The translations under genes were made by a program, and so were the position numbers. This document shows positions 32,618 through 44,050 of a DNA stretch of 64,000 nucleotides, piece by piece (within the stretch, counting starts at the first letter, position 1; every line of letters starts with the position of its first letter). The notes under the pieces are model-generated. The model saw only the letters and a list, made by a program, of their open reading frames with translations, made no database searches and was not told where the DNA came from. Source of the stretch: Cepaea nemoralis. Taxonomy: Eukaryota > Mollusca > Gastropoda > Stylommatophora > Helicidae. The DNA lies in assembly GCA_014155875.1 (NCBI GenBank), contig JACEFZ010013235.1, positions 186,001-250,000 on the forward strand, given 5' to 3'.

Positions 32618-33016
32618 CTACATTATGAGAGTTGAGTTGAGTTGAGTTGAGTTGAGATAAGAACCGACATCACTGCACTCAGGACATTCCCATACGCGCT
32701 CCGTCCCCTCGTTCAACAGCCAGCGAAAAAGTCACACTGCTAATCGTTCCCACCACTATCTGAATTAAAGTTTTCTTGATCTCCCCTCTCAGTTTTGAGA
32801 TTTTACCAGAAACCCTGTCAATCCCCCGCAATATCATCCTTTCCACAAACGGGTTCTCAGTCTGTTCCTCCACCTTTTCCACCTGGTCCCACAGGCTCCC
32901 GACCACCTCTCCCTTGTCCATGGGTAATCTATCACCAAGAGGTGCATTCCCTGCCAACCCATCAGCCTGTTCATTCCCCGAGGACTCTCGCATAGCCAGG
33001 ACTACATTATGAGAGT
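32618..33016 (-). mobile_element. LINE-A 3' end insertion with 15-bp target-site duplication
   Basis: CTACATTATGAGAGT is found at 32618-32632 and 33002-33016 and flanks a 369-bp insert. On the minus strand the insert encodes SGNEQADGLAGNAPLG (the end of RNase H, with the NEQAD motif), WDQVEKVEEQTENPF, GTISSVTFSLAVERGDGARM, then GTCGGTTCTTAT and five CTCAA units at the junction. Residues after NEQAD match LINE-A but diverge more than the 24611 and 62447 copies. The tail repeat is CTCAA rather than ATCA. Confidence 0.92.
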
Positions 33017-34214
33017 GTCAAGTAGGTACAATGACTGAAACATTCGGCGATGGTGACCCTCATCTGATAGTACGAAGCCTCCTGTCGTGCTTGTTCTGCT
33101 GCAGCGTTTTTGCCACTGAGAAGGGAAAACCTGGAACATATAGCAACCGGAAAGATTTGTGGAAAGTGAGATAGAGGAAGACAACGAGAGAAGATTCTTA
33201 ACAGCCTTGTGTCATGGCACGAAAGGATGCCAGCGCACGAAATTACACATGATGTAGGAGATCGTAGATAAACATAATCACCCACGACAGTCGGCAAGGC
33301 ACTTGATGGTGGTGCTGATTATGATGATGAATTGATTTCTACAACAAAATAGCGAGAACCGCTGCCCCAAATGATTAATTTCCCAACAGATTTCGTTTAT
33401 CTCATGAAATATGGCGGCGGATGACATAGGCCAGAAAATGTCGCTACACGTAACCCGTGCCAGCAGGAAGGACAAGGTGATGACCTCACTTCCAGCACTC
33501 CGATACGGATATGTCATGTCTTCATGCAAGGTCAGGCGTGGGACTCAATTCTGGACAGCTCATTTAATGCTCTGGTTTTTAAAACTAATTCTTTGGTTTT
33601 TCCAAGTGTTACAAGTTCACCAGTTGTTATATAAAATCATGAGTATTGTTTTTAACCGTTTTTTTTTCGGTTTGTGAGTGCTAATAACAAACATTGTTCT
33701 TTTAAATGCAGAAGCCACAGACTACACGTAGCAAGATTTATTGCCTGGCACATTTCCCTGCATCTTGTCATGTGCATACTGCAGATTTACATATCATATG
33801 AAGTGAATAAATGAATAATACTTAAATTACAACACTTAAAACACATAGTCACAGGCATTTTCAAATGTAGCAACATTCCGAAGTAATGTTGCAAAAGTTA
33901 ATTACTCAACGTACCATCCACATTTTTATACTCAACACCACCGAATCAAATCTATTTGATCTTTCAATTAACATGTTTCTGACACATTACTTAACTATTG
34001 TATTCTTTGTAGGTTAGTCAAGACGTTAATATAAATAGGAACAATAATAAATATTATGTTTTGCCAGCATTAAGTTCTGGAAAAATTATCACGAAATAGT
34101 ATTACAAAATATGCATACTTTTTTAAGAGAGAAAGTTCTATATTTTGAAGAACAAAACATTTTAACCGAACCGTAGCCTATAAATAAATAATAACACCAA
34201 CTTTTGCGTTACTT
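33017..34214. other. AT-rich unassigned region
   Basis: Nothing is recognisable in about 1.2 kb. Short open frames lack any domain. Confidence 0.45.
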
Positions 34215-34310
34215 TCAGGGCATTACCGGGTATCCATTTTCAGCTGGGCCGAACTTGGGAGCCCAGGTCATTTAAAAAATAACCGTCTTGATGAGGTTTC
34301 TCTCTTTTCA
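34215..34310 (-). repeat. SINE-B fragment
   Basis: Antisense GGGTATCCATTTTCAGCTGG, GGGAGCCCAGGTCATTTAAA. Confidence 0.6.
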
Positions 34311-34520
34311 CACATTTTCCCGGTTGTCACAACGTGTGCCAGTTTTTGTCTTCTCATAATGTGGCCAACAATAAAGATGACTGCTTTTTTCGGATGTTTG
34401 AGATAAGTTGTCTTTTCGACTTAGTTCCCTCAATATGGCCAGATTGCTCATTTTGGCGTTTTAATTAATTTTCAGCATGCTTCTATAAAACCACTTCTCC
34501 AAGGCTTCTAGGGATAATAG
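34310..34520 (-). pseudogene. LINE-B-like RT tail fragment
   Basis: The minus strand starts LEALEKWFYRSMLKI, the familiar E.WFYRRML segment after the RT thumb, and continues degraded to a CCGGGAAAATG phrase. The same antisense phrases (TTTTTGTCTTCTCATAATGT, TTCAGCATGCTTCT) recur at 45050-45280. Confidence 0.6.
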
Positions 34521-34529
34521 ACACACGGA

Positions 34530-35605
34530 AAATGTTAATGAACAGACACTGGATATCCCAGTTATAAACTAGAAGTGTTGAACAAGATAGCACTCTTCTA
34601 CAATCACAACAACAATACAACCGTGTTGAGATAGTTTCAGAAAAGACATTACTCGATGAAAGGCATATGTTTTCCTTAGTCAGCAGTGTTTAATTTGCTA
34701 GTAATGCTTCAGGAATGGTTTTAAGCCTTCTCATTTGTGACGCTTTCATTTGTCCCAATAGATGTCTAAGTCAGTGTTTCGTTAACTTTTGTTTTATTGT
34801 GTTTTGTTTTGTTTTATTAAAAATAAAGGATCCTAATACTTTCGTCTTCGTTCCTCATTTGAGAGAATGTCGGCATACCTGGTCTGTATCACCAGGGTCA
34901 GTGTGTCCTACTTCGGCATGTATCTATGTCAGGTTTACTTCTTCTAGCCAGATTCCATCTAGGGTAACGGGCTCTATCAATTTGCGGGTTTTCTAACAAC
35001 TTTGCCAAAGCAACGACATTACGGCCTACTAATTACGATTTCACAAGGCCATGAAATGTTGGTTTTAACGCGCACATGCCGCCGTCTGTTTTTCGTCTTT
35101 ATCTGAGAAGGCTAGATATCAAATTTTGCTACCTAAGAAATTATGGAGGTGCGTGTTTTCATGATAAATCATTGGTTCTTGGAAGAATTCCCAGCCCTCT
35201 GCTGAGATCCGAACTTTGTGCCTTGTGAGTGTGATTCGAGCACCGGGATCTCTCAGTAAGGGCTCCTCTAAACATCTCCCTGATTTCGATAATAGATATT
35301 AGCGGACTATGATCATGAAATCAAGTCTGACTTTCAGGCCAACAAAGATGACGACTACAGTAACTGATTTTCTTATATGCAAAGTGGGAACTGATAAAGA
35401 TACCAAAGTAAGCATACAAAAGTAAAGTGGAGTTTTCATAGTAATAGTAAATTTGTGACCGTTAAAAGAAATTAAACATAGCAATAAAGCAAAGAATATT
35501 CAATTCTAACATGAAATCAGTATGACTATTTGCATCAGAAACATGGAGAACGAGAAAAAACATTACTAATAAGCTACAAGCATTTATTAATTGGTCATTA
35601 AACTA
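34530..35605. other. AT-rich unassigned region with a possible SINE head
   Basis: On the minus strand about 35170-35270 has a GGTGCTCGAATCACACTC phrase that is weakly tRNA-like. Otherwise nothing is recognisable. Confidence 0.35.
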
Positions 35606-35610
35606 TCAAC

Positions 35611-35828
35611 TGTCATTTACTGCCAATATAGTACCTTGCGGTGTATGGCAGAAGGGACTTTGAGCCTGGGGAATTAAGGCCGCCTGGCTAGTGCAGTCGC
35701 CGCGAACTGTGCAGGTTTGGATTTTCTTTTTTCCCCCAACAGAAAAAAATCCCACACCTTACCGAGGGATCGAACCCGGGTCTCCCGAAGGAGAGTCCGG
35801 CGTTCTAGCCACTCGGCCAGCCGCTCCT
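35611..35828 (-). repeat. SINE-C copy
   Basis: Reverse complement of the SINE-C layout: AGGAGCGGCTGGCCGAGTGG, CCCGGGTTCGATCCC (B box), a pyrimidine stretch, GCGACTGCACTAGCCAGGCG and CACCGCAAGGTAC. It ends near TGTCATTTACTGCC, a phrase also at the end of the 45490 copy. Confidence 0.85.
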
Positions 35829-35829
35829 A

Positions 35830-36470
35830 TTTATTCATTGGTGCCTGCGCAAAAAAGGACGCAATTGGTCAGGCAGAATCACTAACGTGGAGCTCTCGTG
35901 GAGAGCTAAACAAATATCAGGGAATCGAGATGGAAAGAAAAGATGCTGGCGCGTTTGTCTGGAATCCACAATGTAAAAGAAGTAGGGGAAGATGTACAAC
36001 GGAGAAGAGTTTTGAGACTGAGATTAAAAACATGGAGAGGACATGGACGGGGCGGAATGGGATAGCTAAGGATAGGGTGGCAAAGGATGAGTTGGTTGAG
36101 GGCATCGCTGCTGTGGGAGATAAAGAGCGAAGGAAAAAGACGAAGAAGACGACGACGATGATGATGATGATGACGATGGCGACTACAGTAACTGATTCCC
36201 TGTAATGTTGAGGTTCGCTGCCACTTTAAGAAGTTTACAGCCCAATAACAACTTTGTTTTATTGACACTCGACTATTGCCTTACAGGGAAATCTTGATGA
36301 TTCTAAACGGAAGGCTAAGGAAACACCCTAACAATTGCCAGCGCAGTCCGATACTCGGGCCGTTACGCCAATCAAACATGGTGCAACAGAAGCTTAATTA
36401 GACCAACACAGACTGTTTCATTGATGCGGAGATCAAAACACACATGTTCGGAACCTTCCAAACCTTTACG
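35830..36470. other. Unassigned region with a LINE-like trace
   Basis: Plus-strand codons give KNMERTWTGRNGIAKDRVA and GAAGACGACGACGATGATG simple repeats. It could be a degraded coding remnant, but I cannot assign it. Confidence 0.35.
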
Positions 36471-36475
36471 TAAAG

Positions 36476-36699
36476 TCAACTGATTCAGTGCCACATAAAA
36501 CGATGGACCTAACATGGTACACAGTAAAATGAACAAGTATTATAATGTAAATTTCTATTCACTGACCATTGAAATTGGGGAAGATGCTACCAAACAAAGC
36601 AAATAACATGATGACCCTAGTATGGCGATATATCATCCTTCTGTCCAAATCGAAGGTCACATTTGGCGAGATATTATCCTTTGACACTGAATCAGTTAA
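36476..36699 (-). mobile_element. MITE-G copy 2 (best preserved)
   Basis: Terminal inverted repeats: left TCAACTGATTCAGTGCCA, right (reverse complement) TTAACTGATTCAGTGTCA, 16 of 18 positions equal. Length 224 bp with an internal CGATATATCATCCTTCTGTC block. It is non-coding. The ends may overlap a TTAA or TA target, but no duplication is certain. Confidence 0.82.
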
Positions 36700-37086
36700 A
36701 TATCAGATATAACTTGCGATCGACACACACGGTTAAAGTAATAAGTGGAAGAAACAATGGGGCAGGTCACCATCAGTGTGTATCAATAGCCCCTATCATC
36801 TTCTACAGTCGTGTCCAACTTACAGCAATGAAAGGAAACACATATTGCATCTTCTACAATCGTGTCTGTGGTAAGATAAACGAGAAATAGGGAGAAATAT
36901 CCCCAAATTCCAGTTGCCAACTAGTATAGGAAAACCAGAAATTGGCCCGTAAGACTCTTTAGTGTTAAAACAGATATATAATATAAGACTCCACTAGGTA
37001 TAAGTCAGGTTTCCAAATAGAAGGCTAGGAGAGCACAGGGAAGTCACTGCTTTTTCAGATAAAATAAAGCTCTATCTGACTAGATG

Positions 37087-37126
<40 letters not shown>

Positions 37127-38060
37127 CTCTCATGATTTTGTTGTCCAGTGAAGAAACACTATCACTCTAAAGTTAGCTACAACAATACACATGTGACTCA
37201 AGTGAAATTAAAGAACACAATAGGAGAAGTTTACATTATTGTAAAGGAAGAAAAGGGGGTGGGGTATGTTCCATGGACATAACAGTTTACACAAATAATA
37301 TTACACACTTTATATGTTTGTCTCTATATCAATCACATCTAACTATCATTACGTTCAGGTTGAATCTATTAATAATGAAGGTCCTCGGCTAATCTAAGTG
37401 CTGCGGATGAATGTCTTCTTGCTGGGTATCTATTGTTTATGTCCTTTTGTTTGAATAGGAAATGGTTACTTCTCTGGAGGCTATACTGTTGTTTAACCGC
37501 TGTTTAAATGTTGTTTAACTGTTGTTGTTGGTCTCTGGGTGGAAAGGAGAATTGAGGTTACATGGGTGTTGCATGCCACGTACCTGGCTTCTGGAGTGGC
37601 ACTGGCTGATTTACGGTACTATGCTCATCATGGCCAAAAAAAGGCGAAAGCTCTCCTCAATCACTGAGGATTTCACCATTCAGGCCAGATATGTCCCCAG
37701 TCTTAGAAGTACCATATGTACCAACTGACCACCACCCATCATCATCTGTATTAACAGACGGCACCAGAAAAAATATCCGACAAACGAATACACAACTGCT
37801 CTTAACAATTCATTTTCTATAGTGCCGAAATTACAGCTCTGTCTCACGTTGGAAAAAGAAATGGCGACTCGCCTACATTTCATTCTCGCTGTGGCTTACT
37901 ATTACAATCATAGGTCAACTGGCTAAATATAACAATACCTATGCCTACTGTGTTATTCCACGTTGGGCTGGACTTAGAATAATATTCTCAGTCTGGGAAT
38001 TGTATGCTAACTTTTAAGTTTGCAAAATTTGGAAAATGCACTGTGGGTGGGGCTAAAAAT
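36700..38060. other. Unassigned region with an isolated minisatellite monomer and (CT)n
   Basis: At about 36798-36875 there are nearly two monomers of the 51-bp repeat that forms the large array 1.2 kb further on (CATCTTCTACAGTCGTGTCC). A (CT)n tract lies at 37087-37131. No gene is recognised. Confidence 0.55.
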
Positions 38061-38065
38061 GTTAC

Positions 38066-39190
38066 AGTGTTCAACTTACAACAATGAAAGAAGACAAATA
38101 TTGCATCTTCGACAGTCGTGACCAGCTTGCAACAATGGAAGCAAACAAACATTGCATCTTCGACAGTCGTGACCAACTTCCAACAATGAAAGTAAACAAA
38201 TATTGCATCTTCGACAGTCGTGACCAACTTGCAACAATGGAAGTAAACAAATATTGCATCTTCGACAGTCGTGACCAACTTGCAACAATGGAAGTAAACA
38301 AATATTGCATCTTCGACAGTCGTGACCAACTTGCAACAATGGAAGTAAACAAATATTGCATCTTCGACAGTCGTGACCAACTTGCAACAATGGGAGTAAA
38401 CAAACATTGTATCTTCGACAGTCGTGCGATAGTCGTGACCAACTTGCAACAATGGAAGTAAACAAATATTGCATCTTCGACAGTCGTGACCAACTTGCAA
38501 CAATGGGAGTAAACAAACATTGTATCTTCGACAGTCGTGACCAACTTGCAACAATGGAAGCAAACAAATATTGCTTCTTCTACAGTTGTGACCAGCTTGC
38601 AACAATGGAAGCAAACAAATATTGCATCTTCGACAGTCGTGACCAACTTGCAACAATGGAAGTAAACTAATACTGCACTTTCTACAGTCGTGACTAACTT
38701 GCAACAATGGAAGCAAACAAATATTGCTTCTTCTACAGTTGTGACCAGCTTGCAACAATGGAAGCAAACAAATATTGCATCTTCGACAGTCGTGACCAAC
38801 TTGCAACAATGGAAGTAAACTAATACTGCACTTTCTACAGTCGTGACTAACTTGCAACAATGGAAGCAAACAAATATTGCATCTTCGACAGTCGTGACCA
38901 GCTTGCAACAATGGAAGCAAACAAACATTGCATCTTCTACAGTTGTGTTCAACTTACAGAATTAAAGTAAACAAATATTGCATCTACTACAGTTGTGTTC
39001 AACTTACAGAACTAAAGTAAACAAATATTGCATCTTCGACAGTCGTGACCAACTAGTAACAATGGAAACAAACAAATGTTGCATCTTCTACAGTCCTGAC
39101 CAACGTGCAACAATGGAAGTAAACCAATATTGCATCTTCTACAGTTGTGTCCAACTTACAACTATGAAAGTAAACAGATATTGCATCAGA
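38066..39190. repeat. Minisatellite, 51-bp unit, ~22 copies
   Basis: The unit contains CAACTTGCAACAATGGAAGT, AAACAAATATTGCATCTTCG and ACAGTCGTGAC. Two main variants (CGACAGTCGTGAC and CTACAGTTGTG) are interleaved, showing unequal exchange of multi-unit blocks. The length is a multiple of three, so long open frames appear on both strands (up to 310 codons). I regard them as artefacts because composition is strange and no start, signal or domain is present. Confidence 0.95.
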
Positions 39191-39465
39191 CAACTTCACT
39201 CTCATACAAAATGTACGGAAATGCTTTGAACTTGAGATTAACTATAGTTTTCGTTAGAGACATTAACACAGACGTCTGAGAACGAACGAGGAAGAATTAC
39301 TTGGCAACAATTAACCCACGTTACCAGGTTTGGGAGGTTGAGGTTTGATGTGTCACATTTTCCAGGGAAAGTGATTTCTAAGACGGAAGTCAAACAATTC
39401 CTACAGCATAACAACGAGGAAAGAAAAACGTGAGATTAACTGACATTTCAGTCGGAGGCGAAGTG

Positions 39466-39568
<103 letters not shown>

Positions 39569-39589
39569 ACAAACAGACAACAGACAGAC

Positions 39590-40021
<432 letters not shown>

Positions 40022-41253
40022 TTAGGGGCGTTCATTTGAAACCCGTTCCAATGGCTTTATTACAAAAGCATGAGAGAAACATTAACAGGTGTGGCAGAAT
40101 TAAACAAAGCATTCATTTTGAATGAATTATGCACCATGGGTTGGTCAGAAGAAGATGCCGTAGGCATTCAGGCAAGCATCCCATAGCTTAGGTAGGCGGC
40201 GAATGCCGTCCGCAAAAAGAATTGTGGTTGCTCACTGAACCAAGTGTTTACCGCGTTCTTTACGTCTGCATCTGTGTGAAATCATTGCCCCTTGAGAGCT
40301 TTTTTTTTTTTAGAGATCCGAACACATGAAAATCACATGTTGACACATCAGGACTATAGGCTGGATGTTGCAGAATTTCCCACTTCTTCCTTGCTAATTA
40401 ATGCTTCCTGCACAATCTTTGCGACATGCGGACGAGCATTATCGTGCAACAAAATCACACCGCGAGAAAGCATGCCGGGTCGTTTATTCTTGATGGCTTT
40501 TTGCAGCTTGTCTAGTGTTTGCAAGTAGTAGGTAGAGTTTATGTTGACACCAGGTTCTTTAAAGTCGGCCAACAATAGCCCTTCATGGTCAAAAAATGCG
40601 CTCAGCATAACCTTACCAGCTTTTGGTAATCCAGCATGCTTCCATTGCATGCTCTCTCTCTCTCTCTCTCTCTCTTTTGCTGCTCGGCTCAAAGTGGTGA
40701 CACCATGATTCATCGCCTGCCACTATGCGGAAGACAAATGCATCACCCTCCACTCTGTAAAGCAGTAAGTGGTTCAAACACCATTCCATGCGTTCCTCTT
40801 TTTGGTGGTCGGTCAACATCCGTGGTACCCACTGTTAACACACCTTCCGATATTCCAGTTTCTTACGAACGACCTTTCGAATTGTCCCAATTGACACATC
40901 AAATTCTTTCGCTAGCGAACGTATGCTTCGACAACGATTCATCTGTACTGCTGCATCAATTTTGGCGATGGTTTTTTCTGTTGCAACAATATGCGCTTGA
41001 CCCGGCCGTCGAAGATCTGTCGTGAACTGACGTCCTTCCCGAAACATTCGTGCCCAGTTTGTCACTGTTGTCTTCGACACACATTTGTTACCGTACGCTG
41101 CCTGCATTCTTTGATTGAAACTGAATCACCGCTCTTTGGGCTTCTTTGGGCGGATTCATTGGTCAGTACTTATCACATGACTATGACATGATGTTCATCG
41201 TAAGCAATTATTTCGCGGTGCGGCACGAACGGATTTCAAATGAACGCCCCTTG
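40022..41253 (-). mobile_element. mariner element, nearly full length, TA-flanked
   Basis: The left end reads AGGGGCGTTCATTTGAAA and the reverse complement of the right end reads AAGGGGCGTTCATTTGAAAT, so the termini are inverted repeats of about 25 bp. TA lies outside both (40020-40021 and 41254-41255), as expected for Tc1/mariner. The length of 1232 bp is normal for mariner. The left target is the end of the GATA array and the right flank also begins TAGA, so it inserted into or at the edge of that array. The transposase inside is defective. Confidence 0.9.
40060..41159 (-). pseudogene. mariner transposase (pseudogene)
   Basis: The likely start ATG is at 41159 (MNPPKEAQRAVIQF). A gap and frameshift follow, then the N-terminal helix-turn-helix part (YGNKCVSKTTVTNWARMF, IRSLAKEFDVSIGTIRKV). 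The catalytic domain has VAGDESWCHHFEP (first Asp), LLHDNARPHVAKIVQEAL (second Asp) and, after another frameshift, a third motif SPDVSTCDFHVFGSL (third Asp), about 35 residues after the second when the frame is followed by eye. This matches the DD34D layout of mariner. Twelve CT units (40652-40675) lie in the coding sequence between HHFEPSSK and SMQWKHAG and add a run of Arg-Glu. It cannot make active transposase. Confidence 0.88.
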
Positions 41254-41454
41254 TAGAATGTGGAACGAGGAATCCAGAAAAACAGAGATCAAGAAAGAAA
41301 GTGAGACTGACAACGAAAGACCTTCTGACTAAAAGGAACAGTGGTCAACAGGAGAAATAATCTCTACACCCTGTAGGATAACAGCCAGCTTCAAGATCCC
41401 AGACTGCATTCAGCAAAAAGCAGAAATCTCATCAGTATATGGCAGTTCCTTTGC

Positions 41455-41545
41455 AGAACGCTCCGCAGAACAGTCAGTATAAATCACAAACGACCAACAA
41501 ATGATGGGGTTGACTGCGAGTTCATGTAAAGGACTTTATCCTTTG
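41455..41545 (+). repeat. SINE-F 3' fragment
   Basis: ACGACCAACAAATGATGGGG, TTGACTGCGAGTTCATGTAA, AGGAC. Only the 3' end of the SINE is left. Confidence 0.55.
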
Positions 41546-41668
41546 ACAGCTTCTCATGCATTTTCCGTCCCGTGTTGTCTTCAATGCCCCGAGCTTGTCT
41601 TGATGCTGGTCGACCCTTGTGCCTTCTGTCAGGAACCACGTCTTCAATAACCGTTCTGCCAAGTCACA

Positions 41669-41989
41669 TTCATTCATTCATTCATTCATTCATTCATTCA
41701 TTCAATCATTCATTCATTCATTCATTCATTCATTCAGTAGCATGTCCTTTGCAGAACCTCGCTCCATAACAACCTTCCGGAAAACTTCTCGATCACAAGC
41801 AAGATGTCCCGCGTCCGATACACCAATCTGTAGATCATCCGCCACATTCTGCACCCATCTTCTCTTTGGCCTTCCTCTTCCTCTCTTCCCAGGAATATAC
41901 CCCTCCATTATTGTTCTCTCCATATTTTCATGACTTTCAAGTGACCAAAATGTATTAATTTTCTTTGTTTTATCGTCTTTTAAAGCCAA
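41669..41989 (-). pseudogene. LINE-F C-terminal tail with (GAAT)n 3' repeat
   Basis: Minus-strand open frame of 87 codons: ENMERTIMEGYIPGKRGRGR, PKRRWVQNVADDLQIGVSDA, GHLACDREVFRKVVMERGSA, then LLNE and a stop. GRGRPKRRW marks the usual LINE C-terminal segment. The stop codon lies within the first units of a (GAAT)n array (41669-41736 on the plus strand as CATT), so the element ends in a simple tandem repeat. Everything upstream is truncated. Confidence 0.8.
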
Positions 41990-42176
41990 CCCTGTTCAAT
42001 ATTCAGCTCTTGAAGCTCTTCTAAAGCCACAGTAACGTTTAATATAGCCCGAGTGCGGTGATTTCAGGTTCCGATGCATGTTGCTGTCTTCTTCGACGTC
42101 TCGATGTTGTGGAATGTCAGCACCTTAAATTTTCTTTATCTCTGTCATTCTAAGAACTTTTTTGTAATATATAAGA

Positions 42177-42178
<2 letters not shown>

Positions 42179-42250
<72 letters not shown>
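42179..42250. repeat. (GT)n microsatellite at the 3' side of LINE-D
   Basis: About 36 GT units. They lie ~50 bp beyond the LINE-D 3' end when read on the minus strand. Confidence 0.96.
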
Positions 42251-42252
<2 letters not shown>

Positions 42253-42297
42253 GTCCGTCTGTTTGTCTGTCTATAGGTAAGTCGGTAGGTAGGTGTA

Positions 42298-43230
42298 GGT
42301 TGTTTGTCCATCAAGAATGATGATGAGCATTCATTTCATCTACTGGTGTTGAAAGTATGGAGCCGTGAGTTCTAAGATTGCTGATAAGGCCTATTGTGGC
42401 TCGAAATGCTGTTTGACAATGTGGGCAAAGAATGCTTGACGTTCCAGGAGAAGCATCTTCTGCAGTGGTTTTTCTGTCCAGCCTTTTCTTCACAGCTCTT
42501 GTAGTCCTGGTTCTGCACTCTTGCGTAATGATGTACGCCACGAATTTCGGTCTTAGGCAGCAGTCTCCCAGGTGTCATTATGGATTACAAAATCTATCAG
42601 TGAGATTTTCAGAGTGTCTTTAAAGCGTTTTCTCTGGCCACCTTAGGAGCGTTTACCACAACGCAGCTCGCCATAAACAAACATCATTTATGGAGCCTGT
42701 GATCTGGCATGCGTGTTAAGTGACCAGCCCAGCGAATCTCATTCTTCATTAGCATAGTGTGGATACTGGGCATGGACGCTTTTTCTAGAACTTCAGTGTC
42801 TGGGATCTTGCCTTGTCATTTAATCTTCAAAAGCTTCCTAAGGCAGACTGTGTGGAAGTGGTTTAATTTCCTAGCGTGTCGCTGATAAAGTCCAGGTTTC
42901 ACAAGCATATAGCGGTGTGGATAATATAACTGCTTTGTAGACTTTCAGCTTTGTTTATAGGCTTGTTCCATCTCTGTCTCATACATTCTTGTACAGTCTG
43001 CCAAAGGCAATGCTGGCCTTGGAGATTCTTGCATTCACTTCATCATCAATTGTGGCAACTTGTGACACAGTGCGGCCAAGATAGATGAATTTGTCCACAA
43101 CACTTAGTCTGTGACCATTCACCAGTGTGATTTTTCCCTGGAGCTGGCTGGTACATAACTACAGTCTTCTCCATGCTGATATTGAGCCCAAAGTTGGCGT
43201 AGGCATATGAAAAAGCTGAACGATAGGTAG
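42298..43230 (-). pseudogene. LINE-D copy 2, RT C-terminal part and 3' end (pseudogene)
   Basis: On the minus strand: FSYAYANFGLNISMEKTVVM YQPAPGK, then across frame breaks NGHRLSVVDKFIYLGRTVSQ, IDDEVNARISKASIAFGRLY, TKLKVYKAVILSTPLYACET, degraded thumb, GQRKRFKDTLKISLIDF, SWRTSLRK, and the C-terminal finger CPHCQTAFRATIGLISNLRT. The stop codon sits in CATTCTTGATGG, and the sequence then ends in the same ~43 bp that terminate the 18S chimera at 19797. About eight frame breaks or stops are visible. The order matches the copy at 20575-21580. Confidence 0.85.
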
Positions 43231-43234
43231 GTAG

Positions 43235-43400
43235 GGAGGCAGGCATGCAGGCAGACATACACGCACGCACGCACGCACGCACTCACGCACGTCCGTACGT
43301 CCGTAGATACGTCCGTATTATGTAGGTAGGTAGTTAGGTAGATGAGTAGGTAGGTAGGCAGGCAGGTAGGTCTGTGTGTGTCTGTGTGTGTATATGTAGG
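43235..43400. repeat. Cryptic simple repeats (GGCA, ACGC, TAGG)
   Basis: Degenerate tetranucleotide tracts, among them (ACGC)n at about 43260-43290 and (TAGG)n. Confidence 0.85.
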
Positions 43401-43434
43401 TATATAAACAAATAAATAACCCCTTTACACGTCT

Positions 43435-43678
43435 TAACTCACATTTGGCATATGGTGCTAGAGCTATAGTTGTATTAACCAATCGGCACTTGCTGGATGA
43501 TGTGTCCACCATCACGACACCCGCCTTTACTTCCCAATTATGTTCATGGTACCCATTTTAGGCTGAGTCAACCTGGAGTCCCAGTTCAGTTTTAAAATCC
43601 GCCCCGACGCCCATACGAACCTATGGCCACCGGCTGGCAGGCGAGCGTGTTGCCACTAGACCACAGCGGCTCGCTTTA
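43435..43678 (-). repeat. SINE-B, full length with tRNA-like head
   Basis: Reverse complement: GAGCCGCTGTGGTCTAGTGG (A box), GGCCATAGGTTCGTATGGG (decayed B box), GGACTCCAGGTTGACTCAGC, CTAAAATGGGTACCATGAAC, TTGGGAAGTAAAGGCGGGTG, GTGCCGATTGGTTAATACAA and TCTAGCACCATATGCC. This is the best reference copy for the family in the window. Confidence 0.85.
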
Positions 43679-43679
43679 A

Positions 43680-44045
43680 GTGTATGCAACAATATTTGTC
43701 TAGACCCACGACCTTATCATGTTCGGAGAATTCCGTATTCACTCTCCTCCTCCGACTGTTTCGTTTCCCATACTTCCTGTTTTCATTTATATTTACGTAT
43801 GATGTTCTGAATACTGTTTGTAATGTGATCTTTTTGTTTTCCCATTCTCTTGAAGTACATCTTACATCTGAAGTTTTTTCCTTCCTGCGCGAATTGTACT
43901 AAATGCGAATTGCCCGTTGCCAGTTGGATATTCTTGATTTCCTTGTGGTTTGTGTTCCTTTGAAAAGATTAGTGGACACTCGATTATATATAGATTTCCT
44001 TTGTTGCATTATCTAGTCACGTCGAACATTTAGTCATTGTTAGAA
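43680..44045. other. Unassigned T-rich region
   Basis: No gene or repeat recognised. Confidence 0.4.
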
Positions 44046-44050
44046 AGTCT

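Noticed and set aside
38066..39190. Long open frames (163-310 codons) on both strands
   Set aside because: They are produced by a 51-bp tandem unit. Both strands are equally open, composition follows the repeat, and no domain or start context supports a gene.
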